Positions 25,700 through 37,400 of a stretch of DNA of 64,000 nt are shown piece after piece. The stretch is from Lactifluus volemus (lineage: Eukaryota; Basidiomycota; Agaricomycetes; Russulales; Russulaceae). The notes under the pieces are model-generated. The model made no database searches. It was not told where the DNA came from and saw only the letters and a program-made list of their open reading frames with translations. The position numbers and the translations under genes are program-made. Every line of letters begins with the position of its first letter. The first letter of the stretch is position 1. The DNA lies in the NCBI GenBank assembly GCA_022376515.1, contig WTXI01000055.1, positions 124,001 through 188,000 of the forward strand, written 5' to 3'.

Positions 25700-26573
25700 T
25701 GTAGCACGCTATCTTGCTCGGCACGGTCGACACCATCCTGTTTTTGGGCTGGAGGAGACGACGCACCACATCGAGCAGGTGCATCAATCGCTCTTACGCA
25801 TCTGCGAACGTCAGCTTGCCAATTTCATACCCTGGGGCCCGGCATCCATCCAGGTCGTGCTGACACGCCACTCGGAGTCGGATGTCATTCAGCTACCATG
25901 CAAAGTCCTCGTCTCTCATGTTTCAACTCACTGGCGTACCATCGCTCTTGGCATTCCCACCCTCTGGACTTGTCTCGATTTCGCAGAGGGTCCTCCCTTT
26001 GACAAGTCTCATACCTGGCTCGAACGTTCAAAGGAGTGTCCCTTGGACATTGAACTCGACCTTACCCTTGACCAAGACCCCAGATTGGATGATTGCGATA
26101 ATCAACTCAACACGACGTCTGAAGATGATGATGAACCAGAGGATCGTGTCCCCATGCCTGGCGGTCTTTCACCCCTCAAGAACGTACAACGCAGGCTTCC
26201 AGGCCGAATCTCACCGCAAGACCTGCTCCTCGTCCGAGACCTTATCCTTCCTCACGTCCCACGCTGGCGTGTCTTCGAGCTCATGGTCAACAATTTTCAA
26301 ATAATGTACGGCATTCTCTCCACCCTGTCCTCCATACCCTTGGCGCCTCAGCTCCAAGTGCTGCGTCTCTATCATTATGATGATGACGATGATTACGATC
26401 ACTTTTCCCCTTCGCACCTCAAGCAGCTGTTCGCCCCCTTCTCCGGCCGCGCCCCCGGTCTGATGCAAGCTGCCCTCTGGGGCTTCCACATCGATTGGGA
26501 TACATGCACCTTTCTGCAAGGTCTTGAGGAGCTGTCTCTGTCCCACAATACCGGCTCTTACAAGACACTCTGA
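25700..26573 (+). pseudogene. F-box/LRR-type protein fragment
   Basis: Reads as the N-terminal and first repeat region of the large agaricomycete F-box family: [20 protein letters not shown], then [20 protein letters not shown] (the typical 'xxW..I....P.LW' block), and [20 protein letters not shown] near the end. The frame stops at 26573, where SPT23/MGA2 sequence begins. A matching downstream F-box segment reappears at 28275. F-box proteins recruit substrates to SCF ubiquitin ligases; this copy is truncated cargo of the transposon and unlikely to work as such. Confidence 0.6.
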
Positions 26574-26589
26574 CGTCGACTTCGCTTCC

Positions 26590-28281
26590 ATTTATGTTCT
26601 TCCCTGAGCCCCATCCGATGACGCCGCCTCCGCATCCGCGCATCCATCGACTCATTCCATCATCGGGCCCGATTATTGGGGGCATTGAGGTTACGGTACT
26701 TGGATCAAATTTCCATCCTTCACTGCAACTCCAGTGCATCTTTGGGGATGTTGTGGCGAGTTCTACCCAACGATGGAGTGACAACACACTTGTTTGCATT
26801 CTGCCGCCTCGCGCAACATCGGGTGTGGTTGCAGTATGGTTTAACGGGTTGCAGAAGGAAGATGATGGCACACCACCGTGCTTATTCACCTACACAGATG
26901 AATCAGACCGCGCACTGTCCGTTCTTCTGTTTTATGGACTGTTTTACTTTGCTAATACTTCGGGGGCAACAGGATGGAACTAGCACTTCAGGTCGTTGGC
27001 CTCAAAATTACGGGAAAATTGGAAGATGTGAAAAGCGTTGCCATGCGTATTGTTGGGCCTGCGAATGAGGATACACCTAGTGGATCCAATGCCCCCAACG
27101 TGATGCAGCTTTCCACTGACTCCATCTCCATGGGTCTCCGCTCGGCACTACATCGCATGGGCCCCTGGAGCGGATTGGAGAAGAGGATCATTGACCTTCT
27201 ATCTCTTCTTGACGTGCGAATCGACACGTCCTCAGGAATCACTCTTGCTGCGGCGATGGAGCACACGACAAGTGGTGGGCAGACGTTGCTGCATTTCGCT
27301 GCATTCCTCAAATACCCAACGCTCGTGAGCTTCTTGATTGAGCATGAAGCGGACAAGGATGCGCGAGACCACAATTGGTACACTGCGCTGCACTTTGCGA
27401 GCTTGGTCGGGGCCCAGAGCTGCGCAGCCATCCTTCTCGGCGCTGGAGCTGATGTGGAAATCGTTAACGTCGAGGGCAAGACAGCTCAAGAATTGGCCAG
27501 CTTCGACTTTGCTGATGTGCAGGTTGATGATTCTGCCGCAGATGGGGAGTCCCGGTGGGGAGATGGCGAAGATTCTGACGATGAAAGAATTCCCAAACCA
27601 GTTCTTTCGCGATGTCCTTCCCGCCGTGGTGTCGAGGTTACGCCTTCACCCGCATCGGAAGATGACGGCGACGGCCACCACCACGTACAAGCAGAGGTCG
27701 GAAAAGAGAAGGGTGACAAGGATGTCGACAAGAAGCGGACCCCGACGTTCATGCGTACCATCCGACGGACTCTGGCACGCATACAGCCAAAAGATGGAAT
27801 TATGCCGTACATGCCCCATCTCGCTCTCCCGCAACTCTTGCAACTCCCCGGCATGCCTGTCGTCCCATGGGCCGCACTTCCACAGATGCCGACAGTTTTC
27901 CCAGTTTACGTACCTTGGCCAGTGTCCCTCCGCACGTCCAGGGGTTCAGATACCGACACTGACACGAATGGGCCCGCATCGCCGAAGCGTAAAGTGCGCT
28001 CATTGCTGACGCCGCAAGAGTGGCGCGCTCTTCTGGAAGACTGGCTCGTGCAAGGACCACCAGCAGCTATGCAAACGCACGACGATGAGGTGCCTCCGGT
28101 ATACACACCCCGTGCAGAGGGCGAGGCTGGGCCATCCGGGGCGGGTTCGTCCATGTCTATGTCAGAGCGGCCTATCGCGCGCCCGGTAGGATATGACACT
28201 GGCCTTGTCCCAGACGATCGAGAGGCTAATGCGTATGAGTACCTTCCGAGAAAGAAGGCGAAACACAATGGATTGTTTTGA
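26590..28281 (+). pseudogene. SPT23/MGA2-like IPT + ankyrin fragment
   Basis: Fragment of the membrane-tethered transcription factor family that controls desaturase (OLE1) expression. An IPT/TIG domain is visible at 26625-26910 (HRLIPSSGPIIGGIEVTVLG; CIFGDVVASSTQRWSDNTLV; PPRATSGVVAVWF). After a short intron come LQVVGLKITGKLEDVKSVAM and then ankyrin repeats (GGQTLLHFAAFLKYPTLVSF; WYTALHFASLVGAQSCAAIL). An acidic/low-complexity tail ends KKAKHNGLF. The long N-terminal half is absent. There is no C-terminal membrane anchor, on which family members depend for regulated release. The 435-codon 3' frame is open, so a truncated soluble protein could be made. It lies between two F-box pieces inside the hAT-like element. 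Confidence 0.75.
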
Positions 28282-28960
28282 GCTCGAACTCGCCTACCAC
28301 GCCAAGGACGTGCGCCCGCACTACGAGATCTTTACTCGCATCTTGCGAGGATCCACCTAGTGGCGATGAATCACCGCGTCAGTGGGCTTATGCTCGCAAA
28401 CCATACGAGCGGTCGGAGAGGCGAGGCCGCTGCAGCTGCGGCTGCGGCTGCTCCACCTCCACCCCCGCCCCCACCCCCCATCGAGGCCCCTCGCCCTGAA
28501 TTGCCTCGTGGGCACAATGGAGACGTGAGTATATGCATTTGTGCCCTCCTGTGGCGATCCGCGAGGCTGCTCGCCGCATATGCGCGAATTCTCGATGATC
28601 GAGTTGTTCCCCCTATCTCTCCATCTCTCCTGCTTTTTCCCGCTCACCTCACCCACATTCGTCCTCGACGGCATCCCGGATTCATCACTCCTTCCTCCAG
28701 AAGTGCTGCTTGGACACCTCAGCAATATGCCTCAGCTATGACATATCAATGTTGGATTCTTGTCCTCAGTGCCCCATCTGCATGGTGAGGACAGAAGGGG
28801 CCCAAGAGCAGCCACTACACAGTCAATCGCGTTATGCTCTCCAACCTCGGATCCTTCCACTTCCGCAGTGTCTGTGCGTACCTACCTCCTCCAGCGCCCC
28901 CGTCTTCTCCAATCTCCTCAATGTTCAAAAAACCAGCCAAGCATAAAAAGCAAAGATCAT
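28275..28960 (+). pseudogene. Second F-box/LRR fragment
   Basis: Begins directly after the SPT23/MGA2 stop with ELELAYHAKDVRPHYEIFTR, a repeat block of the same F-box family as 25700-26573. Farther on come SPTFVLDGIPDSSLLPPEVL and a GHLSNMPQL-type LRR. A Gly/Ala-Pro-rich stretch sits around 28420-28490. Frames are broken. The arrangement suggests the SPT23/MGA2 piece was inserted into, or joined with, F-box sequence. Confidence 0.5.
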
Positions 28961-29187
28961 TGCTGATGCAATTGGTGCAGTATGTAGTCACTGACGAGGC
29001 ACGGATCTAAGATAATAAAGACTCTGGTGAGTATTATTATTCTTACAAAAACGAGAACAAAAACAGGAAAAAGCCCAGTAGCCCCAGCACCAGTGTCAGT
29101 ACATTAGCTGTCTCCCAAAGGCTTCCAGGATGCAGCCAATAGCAAGGTGTTGGCGATATCGGACAGAACAGCATCCCAGAGCAAAGG
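28961..29187. other. Unassigned spacer within the hAT-like element
   Basis: No similarity recognised; short AT-rich stretch around 29010-29060. Confidence 0.4.
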
Positions 29188-29870
29188 TCAGGTTTGTCGA
29201 TCCAGGCACGAAAGGACAGAGCACTGATGTGCGGATGAGAGCGTCGAGGACGCAGGGGACACTGGGGACGTCACTGAGCGAGGAGAAGGTAAGGTAGGTG
29301 TAAAAATCGGTGAAATATCCTCACTGTTTTTTCTGCGACTGCCAAACACACGCCCATGTGCTGTCCGGTCAACCACTTAAACGCAAATTCGAAAACGATG
29401 CCGACACCCATGAAGAGAACGAAGGTGCTGGTGGTGCGAAATTCGATCCCACGCCTGAGCCCCCACAAGCCCAAGTCGTGCAAGGCCGTGGACATGGCAA
29501 ACACGCCTATACACGCGCCGGGTTTTCCTAGCAATGCGCCACCGGGACGGGCGCTATATACGACAATCATGTGGCGGAAGAACTGGTGCCAGCGGAAGCT
29601 CCAGAATTCAATGATCGAAGGGGACGTCCAGGGGTGGTCGGAGAGCGCCCACTCAGGTTGTCGGAGGAGGAGGCGACCGATGCAGGCGACCGATGATTGT
29701 GGAAAAGTGGTAGAGCCCGTCAATGGTCCTGTATATCACCACGGCGGCGCAGGTGCGAGAATGGCTGCCAGGACGTAGTGCGGAATCAGGCTCATGGTGG
29801 GGTCAAAGAGGGTGTCGCCTTTGGGTTGCGTGAGTGGCTGGTCAAGTGTGTCGAGTGACCACCTCCACCT
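29188..29870 (-). pseudogene. Wax synthase (MBOAT-like) fragment
   Basis: Minus-strand text matches fungal wax synthase-domain proteins, membrane-bound O-acyltransferases that esterify fatty alcohols or related acceptors. It reads MSLIPHYVLAAI, then after frame changes SIIEFWSFRWHQFFRHMIV (the family 'FW..RWHQ..R' block) and LLGKPGACIGVFAMSTALHD with the candidate active-site His, followed by a hydrophobic helix (STFVLFMGVGIVFEFAFKWL). It lacks a complete N-terminus and is flanked by FAS2-derived sequence in the same orientation. It is cargo of the hAT-like element. Confidence 0.65.
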
Positions 29871-30129
29871 CCACCGCTGCTGCCGATTCCACTGTCCAAC
29901 GGAGAGGGCGTCGGTTGTAGGTGCGCGCGGGTGCGCCGTCACGGGTGCACAAAGGCGTTCCAGTCTTTGCGTTGTGCTGCTTGTCGTTCGTCGTGTTTCG
30001 TCGTCAGCTCGCCGAGAAAACGCCGCAGCACGTTCGCACAGACGTGTCGCAGGGTATCCAAGCAGATGGCGAGTATCGCCATGCTCGCGCTGGCGTTCGA
30101 ACCAGGCTTGTGATTGTTGCTGCTGAAAG
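29871..30129. other. Unassigned cargo between wax synthase and FAS2 pieces
   Basis: On the minus strand a stretch reading MAILAICLDTLRHVCANVLR is open but not recognised. Confidence 0.3.
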
Positions 30130-31405
30130 AGGGTGGCAGAGTCGGGGGTAAACCAGCTGTGTAGGGAGGTGCCTCCTTTTCACTAACGCATTGGTTGCCA
30201 TCATCTCCGACATAGCCTTGTATGACTTAAGATAGTGCTCCTTGTTTCGGACCTTGTATGACTCGTACACAGATGGTGGCGCAGCGGCAAGTACATAACG
30301 CGGATATACAACGAGAGCCGTGCCACCAACTCGGACCTGACCAAAGCCAAATGACGACTAAAAGAGTATAAATATCCCATCGAATTTGACAAGACAATGA
30401 GCTTACCATGACACCATCCACAATACCATCAGTTTGTATAGCTTTCGAAGGGAACATGAGCAACGAGTGTTGGTGGAAGAGGGCATCGATGTTGTCGGCG
30501 TTGAGATTGCCAGGAATTGTCCCACTCGCATTGACTGAAGAAGACCTGCCATCTGCCAGGCTGCAGCGCCACCTTTCGAGTGGCCAACCAGACTCTTGTG
30601 TGCCACGAATCGCCCACGATGGGAATGGCATTGCCGATACTACAGTCGAGTGTCTTCAATATATATGTCTCATTCTTCTCGTTCGCTTGCGTGCTGGTAC
30701 GTGGATAGAAAGAACGCCAACGTCGTTTGCCGGAAGACCCCACACAGCAAGTGCACGGCGGAGAGAAGCAATGCGAGGATCAACACCTTCGGAATTCTGC
30801 ATGAGCATGCCATAGGTGGCGAGCACATATTTTTCCTGGCGGTAGGCCTCAGCCTCGAGGTTGGCAATGTGGCTGGCGAAGAAATCAGTATCAACGGCTT
30901 CACCCTTGGTCTTGCGGAGCTCCACTTCCTATTTGAGTTGTTCTTGTTCAAAGGCGAGCCAGTCTCCGATCTGCTTGCGGCGGAAAGAAATCTGACGAGC
31001 ACAGTAACCAATGTCGAGGACAGGAGAAGGGTGTTTAGAGTGGACTTCGCGCGCAATGCTAAGCGCGCCGCGACCCGGGGCGGGGATAGAGCGACCAGCT
31101 TTGTCACTGCAAAGCAATTGGGAACAGCCAATCAGTAAGAGGAGGATAACTTACGTTGATGTGGAAGTGAAGGCGAGGATGCCACGAATTGGACAACCAA
31201 GCTCCAGAGCGGTCTTGGCCGACATAACTATGTGTACTCCAACACCTTGAGACTCCATGAACTGCCATTCGATTAGCAAATGATATTCCAGCAACGATGA
31301 AAACCCACCCCTGCACGAGTCGTTGTAGTTGGCTGCGACATCTCTGTAGGCTCACGGCCCATCGCGAGCTCGGTCTCCGAGTTGCTAGTGGCCTTCATGT
31401 TGCTA
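30130..31405 (-). pseudogene. FAS2 (fatty acid synthase alpha) fragment 3: ketoacyl-synthase C-terminal half
   Basis: Fungal type-I FAS alpha subunit, C-terminal part of the ketoacyl synthase region. Minus-strand order: [130 protein letters not shown] (the conserved catalytic-region GHSKGG with its His/Lys); and VRNKEHYLKSYKAMSEMMAT. Intron positions are retained, so capture was from genomic DNA rather than cDNA. Several frames are broken. It continues upstream, after a 1.4 kb foreign segment, at 32805. Confidence 0.85.
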
Positions 31406-31955
31406 AACACGCCAATTGATTTGACGTGTGTAGTGCTGGAGAAGGTGAGGGCCCACCGAACGCAGACTGGGGTGATGTGGGTATATACAGGAGGCGGCAC
31501 AGATACAGGAGTAGATGCGGAGGAAGATGATGGCAGGGCGATTACCGCCGGCGATCGTGGCATAGTATGTTGCTGTGGATCATGATGTGACTGCGCCTGT
31601 GATTGGGATGATCTAGTCGATGTCCGCTGTGGGGTGTTCGCTGCTGCCCGCGCTGGTGTCGAGGAGTGACGTGGTGCCGAGGTCGTTGCCGTAGTGGTTA
31701 ATAATCTATCTGGGATGTGATTCATGTTCAAGGTTAATGGGCACGCACCGTCTGGACCATGCCGCTTTGGTGACCATGTTACTCGTCATGTCCCTTGTCC
31801 GTGCCACAATGGAGCTGGAGCCGTCTCAACTGCCCCCGTCGGTGGTGTTGTCTGACTGGATGACAACGTTGGCAATGCTGTCCTCCCACCAGTGGATCAT
31901 GATCAAGTGTCTGCTTTCGAAGAGCTGACGACGATGACGATGACGACGACGATCG
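31406..31955. other. Unassigned segment inside the FAS2 interruption
   Basis: Low-complexity Ser/Thr/Pro-coding text on the minus strand with no family recognised. It separates chitin synthase-like sequence from FAS2 fragment 3. Confidence 0.35.
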
Positions 31956-32540
31956 AGTCACCACTTTTCACACGCCGCGAATGTTGGACATCCTATACTC
32001 AAAGTTCTGAGCGGCCACTGCGACGCGAATGCCAACGTCAAAATGGGCCAGTTGCATGAAGAGAAAAGGGAGGTGGCTGACCAAGTGGGTTGATGAACTT
32101 TTCTCCGTATCTGCTTTTGAGAGCAAGGGTTTTGCCACATGCACCCCCCAATGTTGGAGTTGATGTCAAATGCCTTCCAGAGATAGTAAATCAAAGTGGG
32201 ACCGGGCTAGGTACCAATGTCAAGAAAGACGCAGACGTTGGGTTGGAGAATGGGACCAAAGGCGTTGAAGAACCAACGATGGGAGTTGATCTTCTTCTGA
32301 TTCTTCACTTTCAGGCAAAACATGATCTGCACCAGAATGATACCCTTCTCAGGGCCCTCTATCTTAATGGATGGTGTGATGGAGACTAATTTGAGGGCGA
32401 CGGCGGAAAACGGTGTGTGATACATGTACTCTGAGTGGTATATTCGTATATATGGGCAACCACTGGCGATGTTGGTTGCGAACATCTCTTGGTACGCGCC
32501 CATAGCGGCGATGACGCTGAGGGTTCGTGAGTTGACTTTC
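31956..32540 (-). pseudogene. Chitin synthase fragment
   Basis: Minus-strand text matches the family-2 glycosyltransferase core of fungal chitin synthases: [57 protein letters not shown] (the block holding a metal/UDP-binding Asp), YYLWKAFDINSNIGGACGK and ALKSRYGEKFINPL. The QxxRW motif region and transmembrane tail are missing. It directly abuts the QPRTase-like piece at 32560, which makes a chimera. It is non-functional cargo. Confidence 0.75.
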
Positions 32541-32559
32541 TGACGACCAGCGCTAACGA

Positions 32560-32795
32560 TGCAGGTGACGACTTTCTTCCAACTGATATTATCCAGCATC
32601 ACAACGTCCGCACCGGCTGAGATGGGTTCGTTGGCTTCGTCTTCGTTGTGCACCTCGACATCCAGGAGAAGCGAAAAGCTACCAACTTCACAGGCACACG
32701 CGATCGCTGCGGTGATAGATCCTGTCTCGGATCGTGAAGGAGAGGGGTGGGAGAAGCATAAAGAAATGAGACGACACACCAGCCCACCAGATCAC
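32560..32795 (-). pseudogene. Quinolinate phosphoribosyltransferase (BNA6-like) fragment
   Basis: Short fragment of nicotinate-nucleotide pyrophosphorylase, the NAD-biosynthesis enzyme. Minus strand: [20 protein letters not shown], then [20 protein letters not shown] and MLDNI, matching the family 'K(I)EVE....EA.EA...GAD..MLDN' beta-alpha block. Only about 50-60 residues are present, joined on one side to FAS2 and on the other to chitin synthase sequence. Confidence 0.7.
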
Positions 32796-32796
32796 C

Positions 32797-33004
32797 AGGC
32801 CTCGCACGTAGCACCAGCCACCATGACCTTCGCCTTTCCAGACAGAATGGTGTCAGAAGCAATCTCCATGGACTGAAGAGCAGTCGCACTGCGAAAATAT
32901 TCAGTAAGTTGTTGATCAGATCGAACACGCTGCTCACCAAGCGCCAACTGGAATCTTGACCGGTCCACTTGAAGACATTAATAGTAGATTGATCCACCCA
33001 GCAG
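32797..33004 (-). pseudogene. FAS2 fragment 2
   Basis: Minus strand: WINLLLMSSSGPVKIPVGA, then a 49-nt intron and ATALQSMEIASDTILSGKAK followed by VMVAG. This is the ketoacyl synthase segment of FAS2 just upstream of fragment 3. In normal FAS2 this is followed by a GYDDISEEGSYEF-type segment; here it runs instead into QPRTase sequence. Its upstream end is exactly the target site of the inner hAT element. Confidence 0.85.
32997..33004. repeat. Target-site duplication, left, of inner hAT element
   Basis: CCCAGCAG, identical to 38562-38569. Confidence 0.95.
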
Positions 33005-33024
33005 TAGACTGTCCGCGGGCCGGG
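33005..33024 (+). repeat. Left terminal inverted repeat of inner hAT element
   Basis: TAGACTGTCCGCGGGCCGG; the right end reads TAGACTGTCCGGGGGCCGG in inverse, with one mismatch in 19. A dense AGGGCC/GGGCCGG array follows to about 33185. Confidence 0.93.
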
Positions 33025-33237
33025 CCTGGCCCTCCCGGCCCTAGGGCCGGCCCGGACCGGCCCCATGAGGGCCAGGGCCAGGGCCAGCAGCAGCCGGCCC
33101 TCACCTCAAGGGCCAGGGCCAGGGCCAGAGAATTTTTTGAGCGGCCCTTAGGGCCGGCCCGGGGCCGGCCCTGCTGGCCCTACCCCATAGCCCGGCTGGT
33201 GACTCCCATGTGTGGTAGGTGGTGACGAAAGAAAACG

Positions 33238-33960
33238 CACGCTCAACGTCTGCTCTGCTAAATCAATGTAAGATATCTCAATGAGTTGCTACAAAGCACA
33301 GGGATGGCCCTATGGTATACTACAGTGTGGGAAACGCCAGGCAGGGCTTCCATGAGATTTGCGAGGCAACGAGCGGCAAGGTCTTGAGCCTCTAGATTGT
33401 CGTCGCCTTGGTACTGGCCACCTCCACTCATAGCGAGGACGGCGGCGAGCTGAGCATCCTCATCATGCTCGTGGGTGTCATCATCGTCATCGCCGTCATC
33501 ATCATCTGCCACATTTCCACTGCCACCCAGAATCTTCACAAGTTCGCGCACGAATGCGTCAACCTGGAAGGAGCCTGCGAGGGTATTCTCTGTGCTGATT
33601 CTAAGCAACTCGCTCAGTTCTTGCAGCGTCACGACTCGTGTGGTCGGGTCCGCGCTTGTGTTGATGTTATTGAGCATCGTCTCGAGGCGCGAGCTGAAAC
33701 CGGACATGTAAGAGCTCAGTTGTCAGTAGTCAGCAAAAATGGCCATCGCCGCACCCTCGTCGAGTCCAGCAAAGCCGTGTGGCAGACCTCCGACACCGTT
33801 AGGTATACCGCCCCCATCTTCTTCACTTGACCAGCAGAGGCACTGGGGGAAAGATTATCATCTTCGAGAGGGTTTCTGGGACAGCACGTTTCTTGCCCTT
33901 TGTGTCGCGGATGGGTTCGTTGATGGTAAGAGTGGAAGAAGTGACGGGATAAGTCGTACG
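33238..33960 (-). pseudogene. UFD4/TRIP12-type HECT ubiquitin ligase fragment (ARM-repeat region)
   Basis: Minus strand: GGGIPNGVGGLPHGFAGLDE, then MSGFSSRLETMLNNINTSAD, VVTLQELSELLRISTENTLA, FVRELVKILGGSGNVADDDD, a poly-acidic stretch, LAAVLAMSGGGQYQGDDNLE and AQDLAARCLANLMEALPGVS. After a one-base frame slip come LIEISYIDLAEQTLS. These match the N-terminal armadillo region of the UFD4/TRIP12 family. There is no HECT domain. The piece lies inside the inner hAT element, antisense to and upstream of the transposase, and is therefore captured cargo. Confidence 0.8.
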
Positions 33961-34436
33961 GCGGGCTCTGTGTGAGGGAGGATGGAGTAGGTGAGAAGAG
34001 TACGGAGAGTGGTAAGTGTGATGAGTCAGTGGTACGTACTTCTTATGAGAGCGAAGGGTGAGCCCATCCACGGTCGTGTATATCACAACGGCAGCGCAGG
34101 TGCCGAGAAAGGAGGGACGGATGCGGCCACGATGAACAATTAGCAAGAGTCGGCCCTCCGGCAGCACACTGTATGGACTGAAATCCCGGGTGCCCCTTCG
34201 GAAATCGATCCCTACTGTGAGTGTGTGCGGGGGTACCTCTTGATGAGCACTAAGCAGCCGAACGGGAAACTAAAAAATAAAACATCGCTAGTCAAACTTG
34301 AAGTCCGCGATGAAGCTGAAAACGCACCTCCGACTTATAATCCCGAATTCGTCCCTAGTCTTCCCCTCTCGAGTTTGATCTCCGCCTTGGTCGCGAAACG
34401 CTTCTCTTGTGCGGCCTTCAACGTGCACCTTTTTTT
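33961..34436. other. Left arm of inner hAT upstream of transposase
   Basis: No certain gene. Minus-strand text near 34080-34170 (PSFLGTCAAVVIYTTVDGL) faintly resembles the wax-synthase-side sequence at 29730 but is too short to assign. It presumably contains the transposase promoter. Confidence 0.3.
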
Positions 34437-37400
34437 ATGGCTCGTGGAGAGCACGATCGACCCGACCCGAGCCTTATTGTTGAAGGCTCACGAAGGCCAC
34501 AGCCTTCAAAGCGGGTCCAGGGTCATGACTACCCAATATCGGTGTCAGAAGAGCTGCGTGAGCGAAATAAAGGTAGACTCACCTTCCCTTTCCTCGTCCA
34601 AGTGTTGCTTGAGTCTTCCCTGCCATGCAGATACCAACCGGAAAGAGGGGGTTACTTCCAATGTCTTGCCTAGACCTGAGGGTGATGCGGTTCGGGAAGA
34701 CGGTACATTAAAGGACGCCAGCGAGATAGACTGGGTATACTCACCATCAGAGTCCGAGCAACCACCGACTTGCGCTCAGAAAAGGCAGTACCAAGATAGT
34801 GAACCAACTGGGTCAGATTTCGAGGATGGTGAACAACCCAAAGGTCCCAAAACCAGAGTAAGCCCCTTTGCCGGTGGTGTATTGAAGTAAGGCTGATCCT
34901 TGAATGACTGCAGAAGAAAGATGTTACTGTGACTGTTGTCGACTCTGATGATGATGCCAGTGTTGAGACAGTCCGAAAGGTAAAGAGCCGTGCTTCCTAC
35001 AAGCGACGAAAAGAAAATGGGGGCTATGATGGGGACTCCGATGACATGGAGTATTTGAGCAGCAATACAAATGACATAAACGTAGGTTCGTTTACCTTGT
35101 TGTCGCACAACAATAGTAAAACGAAGGTCAGCAGACCCAGCTTAAAGATCCGACAAAAGACCTTCGCCTCTGCGGTAAGAACGGTGCTGGCATGCATCCC
35201 ACCAAGAAAACTGGTGTGACAGGCTGGTATTGCAAGTTTTGCTTGTAAATACCTTTACCTTTTCGTTCAACAGTGGCTTACAACACGTTACAGGGAAAAA
35301 GGCGGTTCCAAAAACACTGCGTTTTTAGTGGGTAACGTTACATCAAGACGGCGTCATCTCCGGCGGTATGGTTTTTTTTCTCTCATTCTCTTTCACCCCT
35401 TTAACTGTCTTGTACTTTCATCAGCTGCCATCCCGACGACTACTGGACTACTTGTGTCGGCAGCGGCTTCACACCGGATATCGCTAAGTTTCCTCGTGGC
35501 TGGGTCCCACCCGGCTCAGCCAAATCGTGAGTCGTCAGTGCCCCACCCGTCTTTGTTTACTGATAACTCGCGTAGTGATACTGGGCAGCAGTCCATCGGA
35601 GATTACGTCCAAAATATGGCAAAGCCGTCCCAGAATCCGAGTCTCCCAGTCACAAAGGATGGGATTCAAGAACATCTGCTCGCCCTCATTGTGACTTGTG
35701 ATTTAGTACGTCTTCTGTCTTCCCCTCTCACTACTCAGCGTTGACCGGTAGCTATCTCCAGTCTTTTCGCTTCGTTGAACGCCCTGCCTTTCGGGGTTTC
35801 ATATCCTATCTCAATCCCAAACTCAGTGACGCAAATATCCCCAAGAAAACTGCCATCGCGGCTGCCATTGACAGCAAAGTGGCCTATCTCGAAAGCACAA
35901 CGATTAATCTCATCAATGTAAGTACTCTTACAACACGCCTCTACTTTATTAACCTGTGTGTAGCACATCCAGTCGAAGGTGTCCGTGGTGTGGGACGGCT
36001 GGTCCAGTGGCAAGCGTCGACCGTTCACCTCATTCAGTATTTCGTTCATCAATTCCCCTCCCGGCGACGATTCCCTCTGGGAACTCAAGAACCATTTAAT
36101 CGAGTTCAACTCACCATTGGGGCGGCACACGGGGCAATTAATTGGTGAGGATTTGGTTGCAACAATTCATAAATTCGGCCTTGACACAAAGGTATGTACT
36201 ATTTGCCTACTGCTCACAGTATGACAGTATCTAATTTCTGTATTTAGGTTGGTTGGATGGTCGGTGATGGGGTCAGCGCGAATGACGTCGCGGTGCGTAC
36301 GGTATGCAAGATGCTCGACCCGCAACGGAAGCGCCTGGACCCGAAGCAAGTTCGGGTCTTGTGCATCGACCATTCTATGCACCGTGCTGCGTACCACTTC
36401 ATTAAGGCCCTGGGAGCTCCGTCCATCAGGACAACTAAACGAAAGCGTCGGACCACCACCCGTGAGAATACCGATGACGATGACGATGACGATGATGGGT
36501 GGAGCCGCTGGAGCGACAGAGAAGACGTTGAGGATAACGACGAAGATATCAACACTTCGATGGACGTTGACGCTTCCTCCGATGATGTGGAGGCCATGCT
36601 GGCCACCACCGCAGTCGATTACGATCCTGGTGACACGCTCGGGAAAGTTATGGCATTTGTCAATCAAGTGCGAATGTCCAGCGAAGGTGTTCGCGAGTAT
36701 CTCCACCATGCTTGCAATGTTCGTGGCGTAAAGCCAATCGAGCTCCGGCTCTGGGTCCGCACGCGGTGGGGCAGCCTCTCCAACTGCTTAGAGTCGGTAC
36801 TCGCAGTGCAAAAGGTAACTCGATGATCGATCAACCTCTTATATCACTCACGCTGTGTAAAAGGCAATCGACTACTTCTGCCGTACTGCGGATGCCAATG
36901 AGGATCTTCCGCGTCTCAAAAACAAGACTTGGCAGGACTATTGCCTCACGCCTCCGGAATGGAGGCTCATACAACTCACACATAGATGCCTCAAGGTTTG
37001 TTTCTGTCCATGGTATTATCACAGTAATATTGATCATTCTGTAGGTTGTTGCTGCTCAACATAACGAACTCTCGAATGAGAGCCTGGCCACGTGCACCAG
37101 AGTCCTGCCCACATTAGAACATCTTATGTCAAAATGGGAGGACCTCCTTGAGGATGACGAATACGAGCCCGTCCACAACGCCCTTCGGGCTGGTGTCAAA
37201 CTGCTAGAGAAATATTATCGCCGTTCGGATGACACAGATGTCTATTTTATTGCCCACGGTAAGTCTAGTTATCACATGATGGTCTCATTAACGGTACATG
37301 ATCATTAGTTCTAGATCCCGTCCTCAAGCAGGAGTATCTTCGTGCTGCATGGGATGACGAGTATATCGACATGGGAATGGAGCGTTTTCGATCACAGGTA

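Noticed and set aside
33010..33190. GC-rich block as a CpG-type promoter or rDNA fragment
   Set aside because: It is an AGGGCC subterminal array with a matching one at 38398-38555 and belongs to the inner hAT ends.
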